Source of the DNA: Cryptomeria japonica
Lineage: Eukaryota; Streptophyta; Pinopsida; Cupressales; Cupressaceae
Assembly: GCF_030272615.1 (NCBI RefSeq)
Contig: NC_081410.1
Coordinates: 254,807,533 to 254,871,532 of the forward strand
DNA length: 64,000 nucleotides
Direction: 5' to 3'
Shown here: in pieces, positions 23,009-34,474 of the stretch
How the letters are laid out: every line of letters starts with the position of its first letter
Position numbering within the stretch: position 1 is the first letter of the stretch
Notes under the pieces: generated by a model
The model's database searches: none
What the model saw: the letters and a program-made list of their open reading frames with translations, nothing else
What the model was told of the DNA's origin: nothing
Translations under genes and position numbers: made by a program

Positions 23009-25493
23009 CCCTTTTCTTCTAATCTCTTATAATTAAATAATTATTTAAATTATTTAATTGACTAAATTTCTCTTTTATAATTAAAAAGATTATTTTAATT
23101 TAATTATTCATTCATTCACTAAATATATTTTTTCTAATAATAAATAAAATTGTTATTATTTTTATTTCTCACATGCACATGAATTAGATAATTTTCTTAT
23201 TTAATTCTTTTCTAATTCTTTTATCATGCACATGATTAAATGATTTTTAATAATTTACTTATAATAAATTAAATAATTTTAATTATTCAATCAATTTTTT
23301 TCTTCTCATCTCCCATAACTAACTAACTAAGTTTTTCATAATTGAATGAATTCTTTAATTTATTTAATTATTTATTTTTATAAACATATCTCTTTAAAAA
23401 ATAAATAAATTCTTAATTTTATTTATTTTCTCCTTTCATGCATTTAATTTGTTGGGTGAAAATTTTGTAAATTGATGAAGGTTTGCAAAATGTGAGTTTC
23501 ATGACAGCACATGAGATAATATCTCTCAAAAGGAAGGATATGATGTCTCCTAATTGTAAGGGAAGGCTCCCCCTTTGTACTGCAATTACATTCTATTCTA
23601 TCTACCTGCTAACTTTACACTATTTTAGGATGAATTAACAACTTAGTCCTCTTTTTTCAGAACCATTTGTATCTAATTCTCTTTTCAAAATAGATCCTTT
23701 TAACTAAAAACCATTCCAATTTTGCAGTAATATTAAAACTAAGCTAACTAGGAAGTAAAGTGTCCATGAAAGAAAAAAGTCTTTTGTTACTTCCCTTTTT
23801 TGAAAATGACTCGAGGGCAAGGCTTGTGTACTGTTGGTTCCCAAAACCACATATTGGAAAACCAAAAGACTTGCCAAATCCTCAAGTAGTCCAATCAGCC
23901 TTGGCCAACGAATAGGGATGGTCAAAGACCAAATCCCTTTGCACTTAAGGCTCCACTAAACCTAGGTGGGTGTGCCTCTTCCTCTCGAGCACAAAAGAGG
24001 TTATTTATAGTGGATTTAAACCTTTTAGTAAGTTTACACAATTGGCAAATTATTGTTCTGCAACTATGCTTTATTATGTGCTTTAACTGAATGCTTTGAA
24101 AAGAAATGACTGTGAATGTATATTGAAAATGAGATTGCTTTCAAGACTTAAATGAAATCTGCATAGATCAATTCATATAGGATTTGGGAAGAACATTTCT
24201 CTATCAAGGACCTTGAATGCATATATATCAAAACCTTAAAAGATCAATAATAGACCAGTGCCTCTATCCAGGGATATATATGACACTTTTTGGGCAAAAT
24301 ATCTTATCAACTCAAAAGACAATTTCTCATCAACTATGAAGGTTCAGTACACGTTACACAAACAATAAGAACTCAATCTTTCACTTAATGCAATGACATG
24401 TGATTCACATCATAGCAAATCTATAAACAAATTTATCAAGAGGACAAAGATAATCATCAACACAAAAGTGTACACAATATTTGGAAAAAGAAACAACGAA
24501 CCTTGTATATTAATCTTCAGGAAATAATTGCATACATAAGTTGCATTTGCAGATACTCCATTATAGATTGCTTGCACAAAATGATACTTCTTCTTCCTAT
24601 AGACTTTGCTAATACAAAATGACATTCAGTCCTTACAACAATATATTGTTCTTATGATTCTTCGTTTTACATATAAGAATGACTCTCTATAAGTATGTCA
24701 ATCAAAAGACATATATGAAAGGACACACCCTTTCATTCACAGAAGAAGAAGCTATAGATAGTTACATTCCAAAAGACACACCCTTTGGTTTAATAATTAA
24801 TTACAAATGAGAACCCTAAAAAATACGAAATGATGCTTTAATAATGTGTCTTTTATTCTCTGCCTTGATAAAATTCCTTGGCAAATATTCATCATCTTCT
24901 CAATATCTCCTGCACACAAGATAAGCCAATCAAATTCCTTAATTTGAAAATTAAACATACTCCACCTTAGATTTTAGTTTGAAAAGTCAATAATCTTTAT
25001 ATAAATACTTGTTTAAAATAATTCATTTAAATCAAAGTATTTCCATCTTTAAGAAAATAATTTTGCGAACATAACATCCATTTATATAAAATAATGCTTT
25101 ATCCTAAAACATATATTCAAAACACTTATTTAGGATAGATATACATAGATTTCTTCTTTAACGCAAATTCAAATAATACATAAGGCAGTGTGATACGATA
25201 AGAAATACTTCCCTTTTATTATTCTTTTAGCCAAACTTCCTCCCTCGACGAGTTGTTCTCATGTCTTATCGACTCTAGAGTTTCATTGATACCTTTTATT
25301 TTTGATGGGACCGCTTCTAATTTCTTCGATGAACTTCATGTCGATGAAAATGCTGCTTTCGGTGAGTCCTTTTAGAGATCCATTGCAGCCTAGGTTTGTT
25401 CGATAAGTCATTTTTTGATGGCATGCCACCTGACTGCTACTTCAGCTGCTAACTCATCTTGACCGGACCCACCGTTTCACTTTGGTTCCTCTT
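23009..25493. other. Intergenic, no gene seen
   Basis: The first 450 bases are very AT-rich with TTAATT runs and two CATGCACATGA-like segments. The rest is mixed sequence without a frame matching a known protein. No LTR partner for any part of it was found in the window. Confidence 0.5.
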
Positions 25494-26310
25494 TGTCACT
25501 AATCCATGATAGGTATTGATCATGCAACTTTCCATAGCGGAATAGCGACAGCCGTTAGATCTTTTCCAACTTGCTCGCACGTTATCTCCTCTGAACTGCT
25601 TCCTTAGCGGGCCCCACCACTCGGTCGCCATGTCGCGGCGAATAAACATCACACATATTCTGATCGTGGTATAGCGACCACTGTCGGATCTAACTGACCT
25701 TTAACCTTGCCTGAGCAGCTCTCTCTTCTCTTTATCCATTTGTGTCGCTTGTCACTCTTTGGTTTGCCCGCGGATCCACCTACCCACTACTTGGACCTGG
25801 GTTCTTCTTCTGCGCTCTGCCACATGGCACATCCTGATTCACTTGCAGATCCATCTGGATGACACCTCATCTGCCACCTTGGCAGTCGCTATGTCACGGG
25901 GGATATAGGACGTGCAACTTCTTATCGCGGTATAGTGACCGTCATTGGATCAATCTCAAACTTGCATGCTCGTTAACCTCCCCTTTTCCGCATGTTCTTA
26001 GTCGCCAAGTCGTAAGGATTAACCGGTGAGCTGTTTCTCATTGTGGTATAGTGACAACCGTTGGATCATTTCCAACTTGCACGGTTGTTATCACACCTGG
26101 GCCGCCCACCTCATCTACCGGGCCCACCACGTGTCAGCCTCTAATTAGCTCCGGAGTCCCTGCCCTACCACTTTAGCATGACCTCACTAACCAGCAAAAT
26201 GAAGCTCTCTCTTGTCGCCTAGTTGTGATGGATATTCATCGAGCAGTTTCCCATCGCGGTGTAGCGACAACCGTTGGATCTTTTCGCCCGATCGTTAGAT
26301 CTTCCTTATT
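25494..26310. repeat. Diverged array around TCGCGGTATAGCGA, 5 units
   Basis: Five copies of a block of about 80 bp occur near 25494, 25624, 25885, 26001 and 26215. Each runs from a GTCGCCATGTCGCGG-like start, through CATCGCGGTATAGCGAC, to AACCGTTGGATC and usually CCAACTTGC. The centre is an inverted repeat (TCGC, GGTATA, GCGA). The spacers are unrelated apart from GGCCCACCAC-like segments. Base composition is richer in GC than the flanks. Confidence 0.7.
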
Positions 26311-27023
26311 TGCTCGGCCTTTAACCTCCATCCTTGCCAGTCTGTCACAAAATTTGGATGCCTTGAGATGCGTGCACATGCGAGGTCCACTGGGTCGCTG
26401 AGCTAGCTCCTTGTAAAAATCCTTTAAGCTTTGACACTATGGTTGTGTGTGACTTTGCATTTAAATATAAAAAATATCCTCTCCACAACCAATGTGGGAT
26501 AAATGGTTTTATGCCTCCCTTTCTATTGCATGTGTTCTACGTCTGAGCCTTTGTTTGAAAACTTCTGAGCCTAGTTTGTAGCCACGTGACCCTTGGAAAC
26601 TATGTTTGTTTGGAAGCTTCTAATGTCTGGTCTATTGCTCCATCTACGTAGGCTCGGAGGACTGGCACCGCCATTCATGAGGCATTTGATCTTTTGGACA
26701 ACTCCATTTTCTTCAGTTATGCTCCTGCATATAAGACACCAACAGTAAATGCTCATATTATAGGAAAAAATGCTTCCATATATAGCACAAAATATTTTGT
26801 AAAAATATGTGCTAACATGTACACCAAGAACTCAAATATTATTTTGAATACCTAATCCCTATTGACCGCTATAACCCAAACACAAATATATTGCTAGCTC
26901 AAAGATTTACAGGTATATTGCAAGATTTTCTACTCTAACAAGATAATCAGCACAACAATAAGACTTTACTTCATACCCTCTCAATATAAACTTTGGAGAT
27001 AACTTGTAAAATCTCAAAGACTT
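26311..27023. other. Intergenic, no gene seen
   Basis: Mixed sequence with CCAATGTGGGAT near 26491 and an AT-rich end at the insertion site of element B. Nothing recognised. Confidence 0.5.
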
Positions 27024-27028
27024 TAAAT
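27024..27028. repeat. Target site duplication, left copy (element B)
   Basis: TAAAT here, TAAAC at 46702-46706. The single mismatch is a C/T difference consistent with decay after insertion. Confidence 0.75.
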
Positions 27029-28469
27029 TGTAGACACCTAAAAGTTGCACAATGAATTAAGTGAATTTTATTCATTTAATTATTCTTAATTCTTCCAATT
27101 AATTAAATTAAGATTTAATTAATATCCCTATTCTTCTAATCGCCTATTAATTAAATTAAGATTTAATTAATATACCCTTCTTCTATCTAAGCCATTTAAT
27201 TAAATTTACATTTAATTAAAATTCCCCTTCTAGCCCATTTAATTAAATTTACATTTAATTAAAATCCCCAACTTGCAACCAAATTGAAATAAAGCAATTT
27301 ATTTTAATTAAATCCTATTATTCCTCACCCACTTGCATTTTCCTACATCTCCCACTTGCCTCCTAACCCTCTCCCTAAATTCTTCTAGAATACCTCTAAT
27401 CCTAATCAATTAATCTAAACCCATCAATTATCCCCTTTCCCTAAATTTAAGGAGGTCACTTCTCAAATTTGGAGTAAAGTCTTCCAAAGGCATTAAAGCC
27501 TTTATGCCTTTCAACAACCTAACTTGTTGAAGACCCCCAAATTTGGAAGGACTCTTAAAAATTTGTCCCCAAAGTTTTCAAACCATTAATAGATAACTAA
27601 CCCTTAGTGGCATGGTTAGAGACTTTTTGCCTAACTCAACCCTCATCTAACCTAGGGGTCTCATCAAGCATTCATTGCTTTGACCATGGTTATCCCTTTA
27701 ACCTTTGCACAAGAGTTTATCCTTTGGGTAAAAGCTTTATCCAATGGATAACCTTAACCTAACCTTAACCTAACCTTAACCTTTACCTTCTAAGGTAACC
27801 ATGAGGTCTTCTCAAGCATTTAATGCTTCTTAACTCTCCTCTCAAGTAGTATTATGTTGATAATTGTCACCATTTCATTGGTGAGAATTGCAGACATGGA
27901 TTGATAATTTTCAATCCTGACCCTTGATTAGATCCTTCAATCCTAAACATCCATTGCCCTGTTTCTTCTATAAATAGAGCGCTCATTCCTTCATTTCAAT
28001 CATCCAAGTCTTTAGCATCATACTTATACTTAATTTTAAAGCATTTAGCCTCTCTTTGCAATAGAAATTAATCTAATAAGTATTTTAGAGTATTTCTATT
28101 ATCATTAGCTTAAATCACATAACTAGTATATCTTGTTAGGATAGTATTTTTACTAACCTTGTCATCTTATCATCTAGTTTAGTTCATTTACTAAAATCAT
28201 GCATAAATAGGATGCATTCATATTAAGTGCAATCAAAAGCATCCCTCATTCTTGCATTCATCATCCCTAAGTCACTTTTCTCAGTGATCTGAGAACAAAG
28301 ACATTGGCTTGAGGGACCTTGTGAGATAGAGAACCATGAAACACTCCTTGGGAAGTTGAGCCATTCCTCATGGCTCCATAACTTGCACCAAGAGTCCCAT
28401 GGGTGTGTGGGCAAGTCCTTGAAATATTTTCAAATTTTGGATTTCACCGAACCGCTTTTCCTGCATACA
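27029..28469 (+). repeat. 5' LTR of element B
   Basis: It pairs with 45299-46701. The 38-bp length difference comes from small indels, including one extra unit of an 11-bp CCTTAACCTAA repeat near 27750 and a short segment near 27920. The first 250 bases are AT-rich, as in A. Confidence 0.95.
27968..27977 (+). promoter_or_regulatory. TATA box of element B 5' LTR
   Basis: CTATAAATAG, conserved in the 3' LTR at 46200-46209. Confidence 0.75.
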
Positions 28470-28473
28470 TTTC

Positions 28474-28491
28474 TGGTGCCCATTGTGGGGC
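28474..28491 (+). other. Primer binding site of element B
   Basis: TGGTGCCCATTGTGGGGC follows the LTR after a short spacer and differs from that of A at three positions. The tRNA is not assigned. Confidence 0.8.
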
Positions 28492-28578
28492 ATAACCCCA
28501 TTAATCAAATCGGGTTTTGAATCTGACCACTTTTGTAGGTATGCAAGAAAGGAGAATCAACACTTGGGGAACATTACT

Positions 28579-28812
28579 TAGCACATCTGGTTAACATTCC
28601 AATGCATCTGGTATATTGTTCAGCACGTGGGACTCATATCCTAGCGCGTAGAGACCCTCACTTAATGCATAACATTCCTAAAATTTTTCCTGTAGGTTTC
28701 AGTGTAGGAACTTAACAGTATAGCACATTTAGAAAACAACTCAGCGTGTCGGGTCTATTCGATAGTGCATCCAGGTCATTCTGTAGCTCATACAGTATTT
28801 TTTGTAGCGCAT
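28579..28812 (+). repeat. Leader array 1 of element B, 21-bp period
   Basis: An 8-base core related to TAGCGCAT starts at 28579, 28600, 28621, 28642, 28663, then 28721, 28742, 28763, 28784 and 28805. Every step is exactly 21 bp except one gap of 58. Variants include CAGCACGT, TAGCGCGT and TAGTGCAT. Confidence 0.88.
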
Positions 28813-30322
28813 CACAAACAAAAGACAAAATTTACTTTGTAACCGAGATCAGAATTAGACTTGTGAAAGTCCACAAAGCCAGTGTTTTTCTAACTGCTTT
28901 AAATGTTATTTTGTAGGATTTCTGACAGTTTATTGCAGGTTTGGGAGCCCATTTTTATTCTTAAGTTAGGATTTAAAATAGTTTAAATTTTTTTATTAAC
29001 TTAGCTAAGTTAGTTAAAAGTTTGAAGTCTTTTAATTTTGGTTTAAAAACTAAAATTGAACTCACATCTCATTTGGGTACCTAAAAAGAACTACAATCAA
29101 AAATCTTTCTTGCTTTCATAGGAGAAAAACTTTCCTTTTGGGTTATTAAAAAGAACAAGACAATCTTCCATTTTGCAAAAAACTTTAAAAACAACCTCAC
29201 CATCCTTTGGTGTTTAAAAGGATCAACTTCCAATTTTTTCAAGGTAAAAGAACCACATTTGTCTAAATTTTGTTTTCAAGTTAAAAGAGGGAAATTCTTC
29301 CCCTTTTTGTCGATTTCTTTTGTTGACCGCCAAAATCAAAATTTTTCTTTGTTGACCAGGATCCTTTACTAGCTCAGATAATCACTGATTTGATGGGATA
29401 AAATAAACACCATGTTTTTGTCGAGAAACATCTCCATATAGATTTTACCAAATCATTGCAAGAAAAGGTTAAAAAGAACACTTGTGTGCTTTGATTAGAA
29501 AGTGGAAGGAATATGCTCTCCCCTTAATTAGGTAATCAAAAAGCCAGACCACTCTTACGCTTTTAGTGTTTGAGCATTAAAACCTTTAGTAGGCCTGCCC
29601 TCCCGAGTAGTTGAAAAATTCTTAAAGCCATTTTTTGGCCGGTGTGAGGGGAACAACTTTGACGCCAAGTGTTCCAACCCACTATAATTAAAAGTGGAAA
29701 GTGACGAAAGTCCTTTTCAATAGTTGCACACAATGATTAGCCTTCCCCCAGTATCTTTATGATATGTAAAGCCTTTGTTCTAAATGTTGGGAAGCCTTCT
29801 GAGGGAGTTTATCACTGATGGCCAAATAGGAAGTTTGATTACAAACTTTAGCATTAGAAACTTTGAGCTGAGTTAGTATCCAAACATTTGTAGTATCATA
29901 GTGCAAGGGTGGGGAAGAATTCGCACCCAAGATTACTCACCATATATCTCCCAAGATAACTACTCAATTATGAAGCAATTCACTTTGAGTTAATTTCTGG
30001 CAAAAGGCAAAAAAATGGGCGCCCCCTAGGGGGTGAGAAGGCTGTTTGAGCTGACGGAGTATCAAGACTAGTGAGCTATGGTATTGTCAATGACCTTTGA
30101 ATAAAGAGTCTATTTGATTTGTATTTTCAAGTATCCAAACCTGTTGAAACATGGGGGATTTGAACACATCCTCGCAGAACATACACTCATTGTTTAGACT
30201 AGGCAAAATGGTTATCTCTTTTGTGCCGTGCTTTCATTTCTTATTTCAGAAAATCATCCATCATCATTGAAACAAAGTTCAAAATCATAGAAAACCACCA
30301 AGTCAAAACTATTAGGGTAGTT

Positions 30323-30623
30323 TAGTGCATAAGAGAAACATCTTAGCGCTTTGGAACCACAGTTTAGCAAAAGCAAGCTTCAACATAGCGCATTTGTTCT
30401 AAACTTTAGCGCGTAATCAATTCAAACATTAACAATTTTAACCTTAACGCTTTTTGAGAACTTTCTAGCACGTGGAAGCAACAACTTAGCGCATTGAGAC
30501 CAAAAATTGGTGCATTGAAGTCAAAAGTTAGTGCATTAGAAGCCCATATTAGCACATCAACCTTTCAAAGCATAACAAACTCAAACAATCTAGTTAGCGT
30601 GTCACAGAGGCAGCTTGGCGCGT
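30323..30623 (+). repeat. Leader array 2 of element B, 21-bp period
   Basis: Cores start at 30323, 30344, 30365, 30386, 30407, then 30445, 30466, 30487, 30508, 30529, 30550, and 30595 and 30616, with degenerate units in the gaps. Steps are 21 bp apart from small indels. Typical cores are TAGTGCAT, TAGCGCAT, TAGCGCGT and TAGCACGT. Confidence 0.88.
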
Positions 30624-31469
30624 AGCAGAAACTGAGAAAATAGGGGGCAAAACAAAAGCTATTTTTGAAAAATCTAAAAACAGTTTAGGAAGCCTTCTTT
30701 CATCATCTTGAACTCCATTAAGCAGAAAATCAAAATCAAAGTATCAAAACTACTCCAAAATCAAGTTTTCCGTAAAACAAGGTTGTCCAAATCCAAAAAC
30801 TAGTCAAGAGATAAAGCACATCTCCTATCAAAATCAGGAAACACCATCACACGTATCAAAAGGTCCTTCAATCAAATGGATTTTTATCCAAAAACATACT
30901 TGTTTTAAACTCCAAGTTGTCAAATTGAGTTTCCATATTGGGAAAGCTCTTATCCCATATCATTTGACATGCTTTGTCATGAGGGGGCATCTAAACCTTC
31001 ATTTGATAAAGTAAAACTTAAGTTTACAAACAAGATATCTTGAATCCAAAATAAATCAAAGGAAACCATTGATAACTTGTGCATGACTAATCCTCATATT
31101 ATGAGAAGAAAGAGTATTTATCATAACACTAAGTTGAGGAAACGCCAACCCAGTTCTCTGAAACTTGCCAAACGGAATAAATTTTTATACATCAATCACC
31201 AACTCTTCAAATCTCATCGAACATTCCTCCATCATATGTGCTTGTATCTTCAAGACAAAACAAACGAATTTTACAAGGAATCATTGAGGAGTAGAGCATT
31301 CTGTCAAAAATCAGCATTCGGTCAACGCCTAGATTAAGGAGGAAAGATCAATCCAACTTTCTTCCCCGAAGTGTGCATCACTTACAATATACCTCGATTT
31401 GAACCACCAACCCTTGAAAAAAACATCGAAGAGGAGTTCATTCCCTTTGTTACAGAAAGTTTCTACTAG

Positions 31470-32403
31470 ATGCCCGCTGTTACTCGCTCTCAACGAAACA
31501 AACAAAGCAAAACACAACCAGAGTCCAGCATGGATCGAAAATTATCAAATCCTTTCGAATGTCCAAATCTAGAAGACACATAAATTTATGAGGAACTTCT
31601 CCAAGAGTGTCAAGAAAGCGCTTCATTTCAAAAACTTGTGGAAAAACTCATGAAAAATGACAAATAAAAATACCTACTCATGCTCACAAGCAAAGGAGTT
31701 AAACTCCCTGAAGACTTCGATACTGACATATTTAGAACAAGGTCTCAACATTATGCTTATCAAGAACAACAAAGAGAGGAGGAAGCATGTGACCATGAAC
31801 AAAATTTACCCGAACAAAACATACCTGAGCAAAACTTACCTAAACAAAATTTACCTGAGCAAAACATCCCTGAGCAAAACATATTGCTGCACACACCGTT
31901 CCAAACTAGAAATGATGGGAGGGAAGAACTCTTCCCTCGACAAAGCAATGCACCCTTGGTTGCTCTTATACAACAAATACAAATGCTGCAAAACCAGATG
32001 CAAGATATGCAACAAGGATCAACAATACGATATTCCTTGAATGAAATTTGTCCTTATCCTTTTGATAGGAGGTTAAACATGGTACCTTTTCCCCCAAATT
32101 CAGACATTCCAAAATTTGACAAATATGATGGGAAAAGCGATCCCTGCGATCATGTCCAGGAATTCTGCACCATGAGCCTAAAATTTGCCCATGATGACAC
32201 GTATTTAATGAGATTATTCCCAAGAAGCTTGGGAGGACAAACAATGGAATGGTTATCCAAAATCACACCTCTTGTCAGATCCTTTGATGAGTTAGTCAAC
32301 AAATTCATAACTCAATATTCCTACAACATTCAACATGCCATCACCATGCTAGATGTCTGCAATACCAAACAAAAGAAGAACGAAACATTCATGGTGTTCC
32401 TTC
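31470..32403 (+). pseudogene. gag of element B, 5' part, split by solo LTR
   Basis: ATG at 31470 opens MPAVTRSQRNKQSK and stays in one frame, with two early TAA stops, up to the insertion at 32403. Between about 31795 and 31880 the protein is a run of five-residue PEQN(L/I) repeats. The gag core follows (PKFDKYDGKSDPCDHVQEF, TMEWLSKITP). It would form the particle. The 3' part lies beyond 36784 in the same frame. Element A lacks the PEQN run. Confidence 0.85.
32399..32403. repeat. Target site duplication, left copy (solo LTR)
   Basis: CCTTC, repeated exactly at 36780-36784. With one copy removed, the gag frame of B continues in phase. Confidence 0.88.
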
Positions 32404-32617
32404 TGTAGTGCCCCTACCCTAGTCAGCTTTGTAAAACCGGTTTGACCTTGGTTGACTTTTTATGTGGCATTCTTGAATGGTTGATTTACCATGATGTAAT
32501 GTTGTAGTTAGGTATTATGATTATTGTGCGTACCTGTTAATGTGCTTTTGCATTGATTCTTATGTAAGTTTAATTGTTTCCTTGATTCTTGTTATTGATC
32601 TCGAGCTAACACCTTCA

Positions 32618-32641
32618 TTATATATATATATATATATATAT
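32618..32641. repeat. (TA)n microsatellite in the solo LTR
   Basis: About eleven TA units. It could also serve as a TATA region if the LTR is read on the plus strand. Confidence 0.85.
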
Positions 32642-34296
32642 GCTTGTGTGACTCTTGGTTGCAAGAGATTGTAGGTACAATACCGCCGTGGTGCGAGGTT
32701 CGTCTTCACTTGGATTCACAGGGTTGAGTATACCTCTTTCGCCCTTAGAATTTGGGTTAGGTGGCTATAAAACCCTCATTTTACCCTAGTCATGCTCAAG
32801 TGAGCATCACCTATGGACTGTCAGTTTCCCTTTTCATTTGGGTTTGCGGGTCGTGTATTTGGTTGGCTTTCTTGGTTTGCATGTGGTAAAAATTGAGTAT
32901 TTTGTCCTAAGTATTTAATTTGATTTAATGTGTTCATCTGTGCATTAGTAATTGAAGAATTAAAATAAATAGGTTTCTTTTATGTGATTAATCATTAATT
33001 AAAAAGATCGCTCTATTTATGTTTGTAGCAAGTTTAAGTATTTAATTCGATTTAAGGTGTTCATTTACGTATTAGTACTTGAGGAATTAAAATAAATAGG
33101 TTCTTTTATGTGATTAATCATTAATTAATAAGATCACTCTATATATGTTGTAGCAAGTTTAATTTAATGGTTAATTTAAAATTGTGAATTTATTTAGTTT
33201 ATGCATTTTGAAAAGGGAAGATCTAAGGTTATTCGAAATAAAAATAATTTAATCCCTTTTTGCTTTTTGGAATAGAAAGGTTAATTTTAATTATTTAAGA
33301 AAATCAATTTTTATTAGAAAGCAAGTTTAATTTATATATATATTTGATATAGTGTGAAAGATTGATTTTGGGAATTTAATTTAATTAAAATATTTTACCC
33401 TTGTCAATATTGCGAAATATAAATGTTAGCTTTGTTAATATTGAGAAAATTAAAATTAAATGGGAGAGAAGCATTTTAATTTTAATTAGAAAAGCAAGTT
33501 AGATTATTTGAATAGTTGAAAATAATGATTTTTCATTTCTTTTATTTAAAAAGTGTTTAAATTCGAAATTAGGAGATTAGGTCAAATTTTATTCCATTTA
33601 ACTTAGGTTGGAAAATATTTTTAGGGTTGTTGATTTTTTTTGGGGAAAAATATTTTTGGATGGGGAAGATTTTGGGATTTTTGGGGGAAGGAAGAATTTC
33701 TACAGCTGCAGGTTGGACTCTTCTTCAAAATTTTGCCAGGAATGCTAAAAGAGGTAGGATTCTTGTTTACCTTTTTATTTTGTTGTTAAATAAAAAATTG
33801 TGTTTGGTTGTTCTTCATGAGATTCTAGTTTAAAAATCCATGAATGTTCTCAGATTTGAGTTTTAGCTTTGGAAAAATTGGTTTGCATTGTTTTGTATTG
33901 TGGAAAGATTGTTAAATTAGTTGGAGTTCATGCTTGTAGATTAAGTAGATTCACGAATTCTACCCTGAGAGGGGGTTGTGCTGGAGAAATTTCGCCAGAA
34001 TGGGTTGCCTGGGAATGAAAATGTTTGTTTAAGATTGGCTGAATCCATTTTTTGGTTGTCTTAGAAAATTTCCGAGTCGAATTTTATTGGGGGTTTTAGT
34101 TTATTATTGTTTTACTTTTATAGGGTTTTTGATTTGATATAAAATCTCAAGATAAACTGTAAATCAAAATTTATCTCAGAGAATTCTGAGTCTGAGACTG
34201 CAGAAATGGGGTTTTGTTTTTATCTTTATTTTGGAAGCTATTATAATTTTTTTTAAATTTAAAATTGATTTTGGGCGTGGGGAGCTTTCTCTCTAC

Positions 34297-34474
34297 CCAC
34301 GGCCCTGTGGAAATCCACACTGTGGAAACCACAAATCATGGAGTCCACGTTCTGTGGCTCCACATCGTGGAGGCCACCGCTGTGGCTCCACTCTATGGAA
34401 ACCACAGTCCGTGGTTCTCCACGGCTGTGGTAATCACAACCCGTGGTAACCACGGTGTGGGGGCCACTGTGTGG
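34297..34474. repeat. Array of short GTGG-N-CCAC palindromes, about 11 units
   Basis: Units with GTGG, three or four bases, and CCAC centre near 34312, 34327, 34343, 34357, 34371, 34386, 34400, 34416, 34431, 34447 and 34461, about every 15 bp. Examples are TGTGGAAACCACA, TGTGGCTCCACA and CGTGGTAACCACG. Loops vary while the arms stay paired, including matched changes. It is GC-rich inside a very AT-rich LTR. Confidence 0.85.

Larger units (their letters stand above)
28492..31469 (+). other. Untranslated leader of element B
   Basis: This leader of about 3 kb has no sustained coding signal. Two arrays of a TAGCGCAT-like motif at 21-bp spacing are the main structure, one just after the primer site and one about 0.9 kb before gag, the same placement as in A. 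Confidence 0.7.

Noticed and set aside
23704-26756. Short minus-strand frames as possible host exons
   Set aside because: None has a recognisable domain, splice context or codon bias. All are short enough to arise by chance.
27745-27790. Telomere-like repeats (CCTTAACCTAA)
   Set aside because: The unit is 11 bp rather than the plant CCCTAAA, it occurs only three times, and it lies inside the LTR of element B (two units in the partner LTR).
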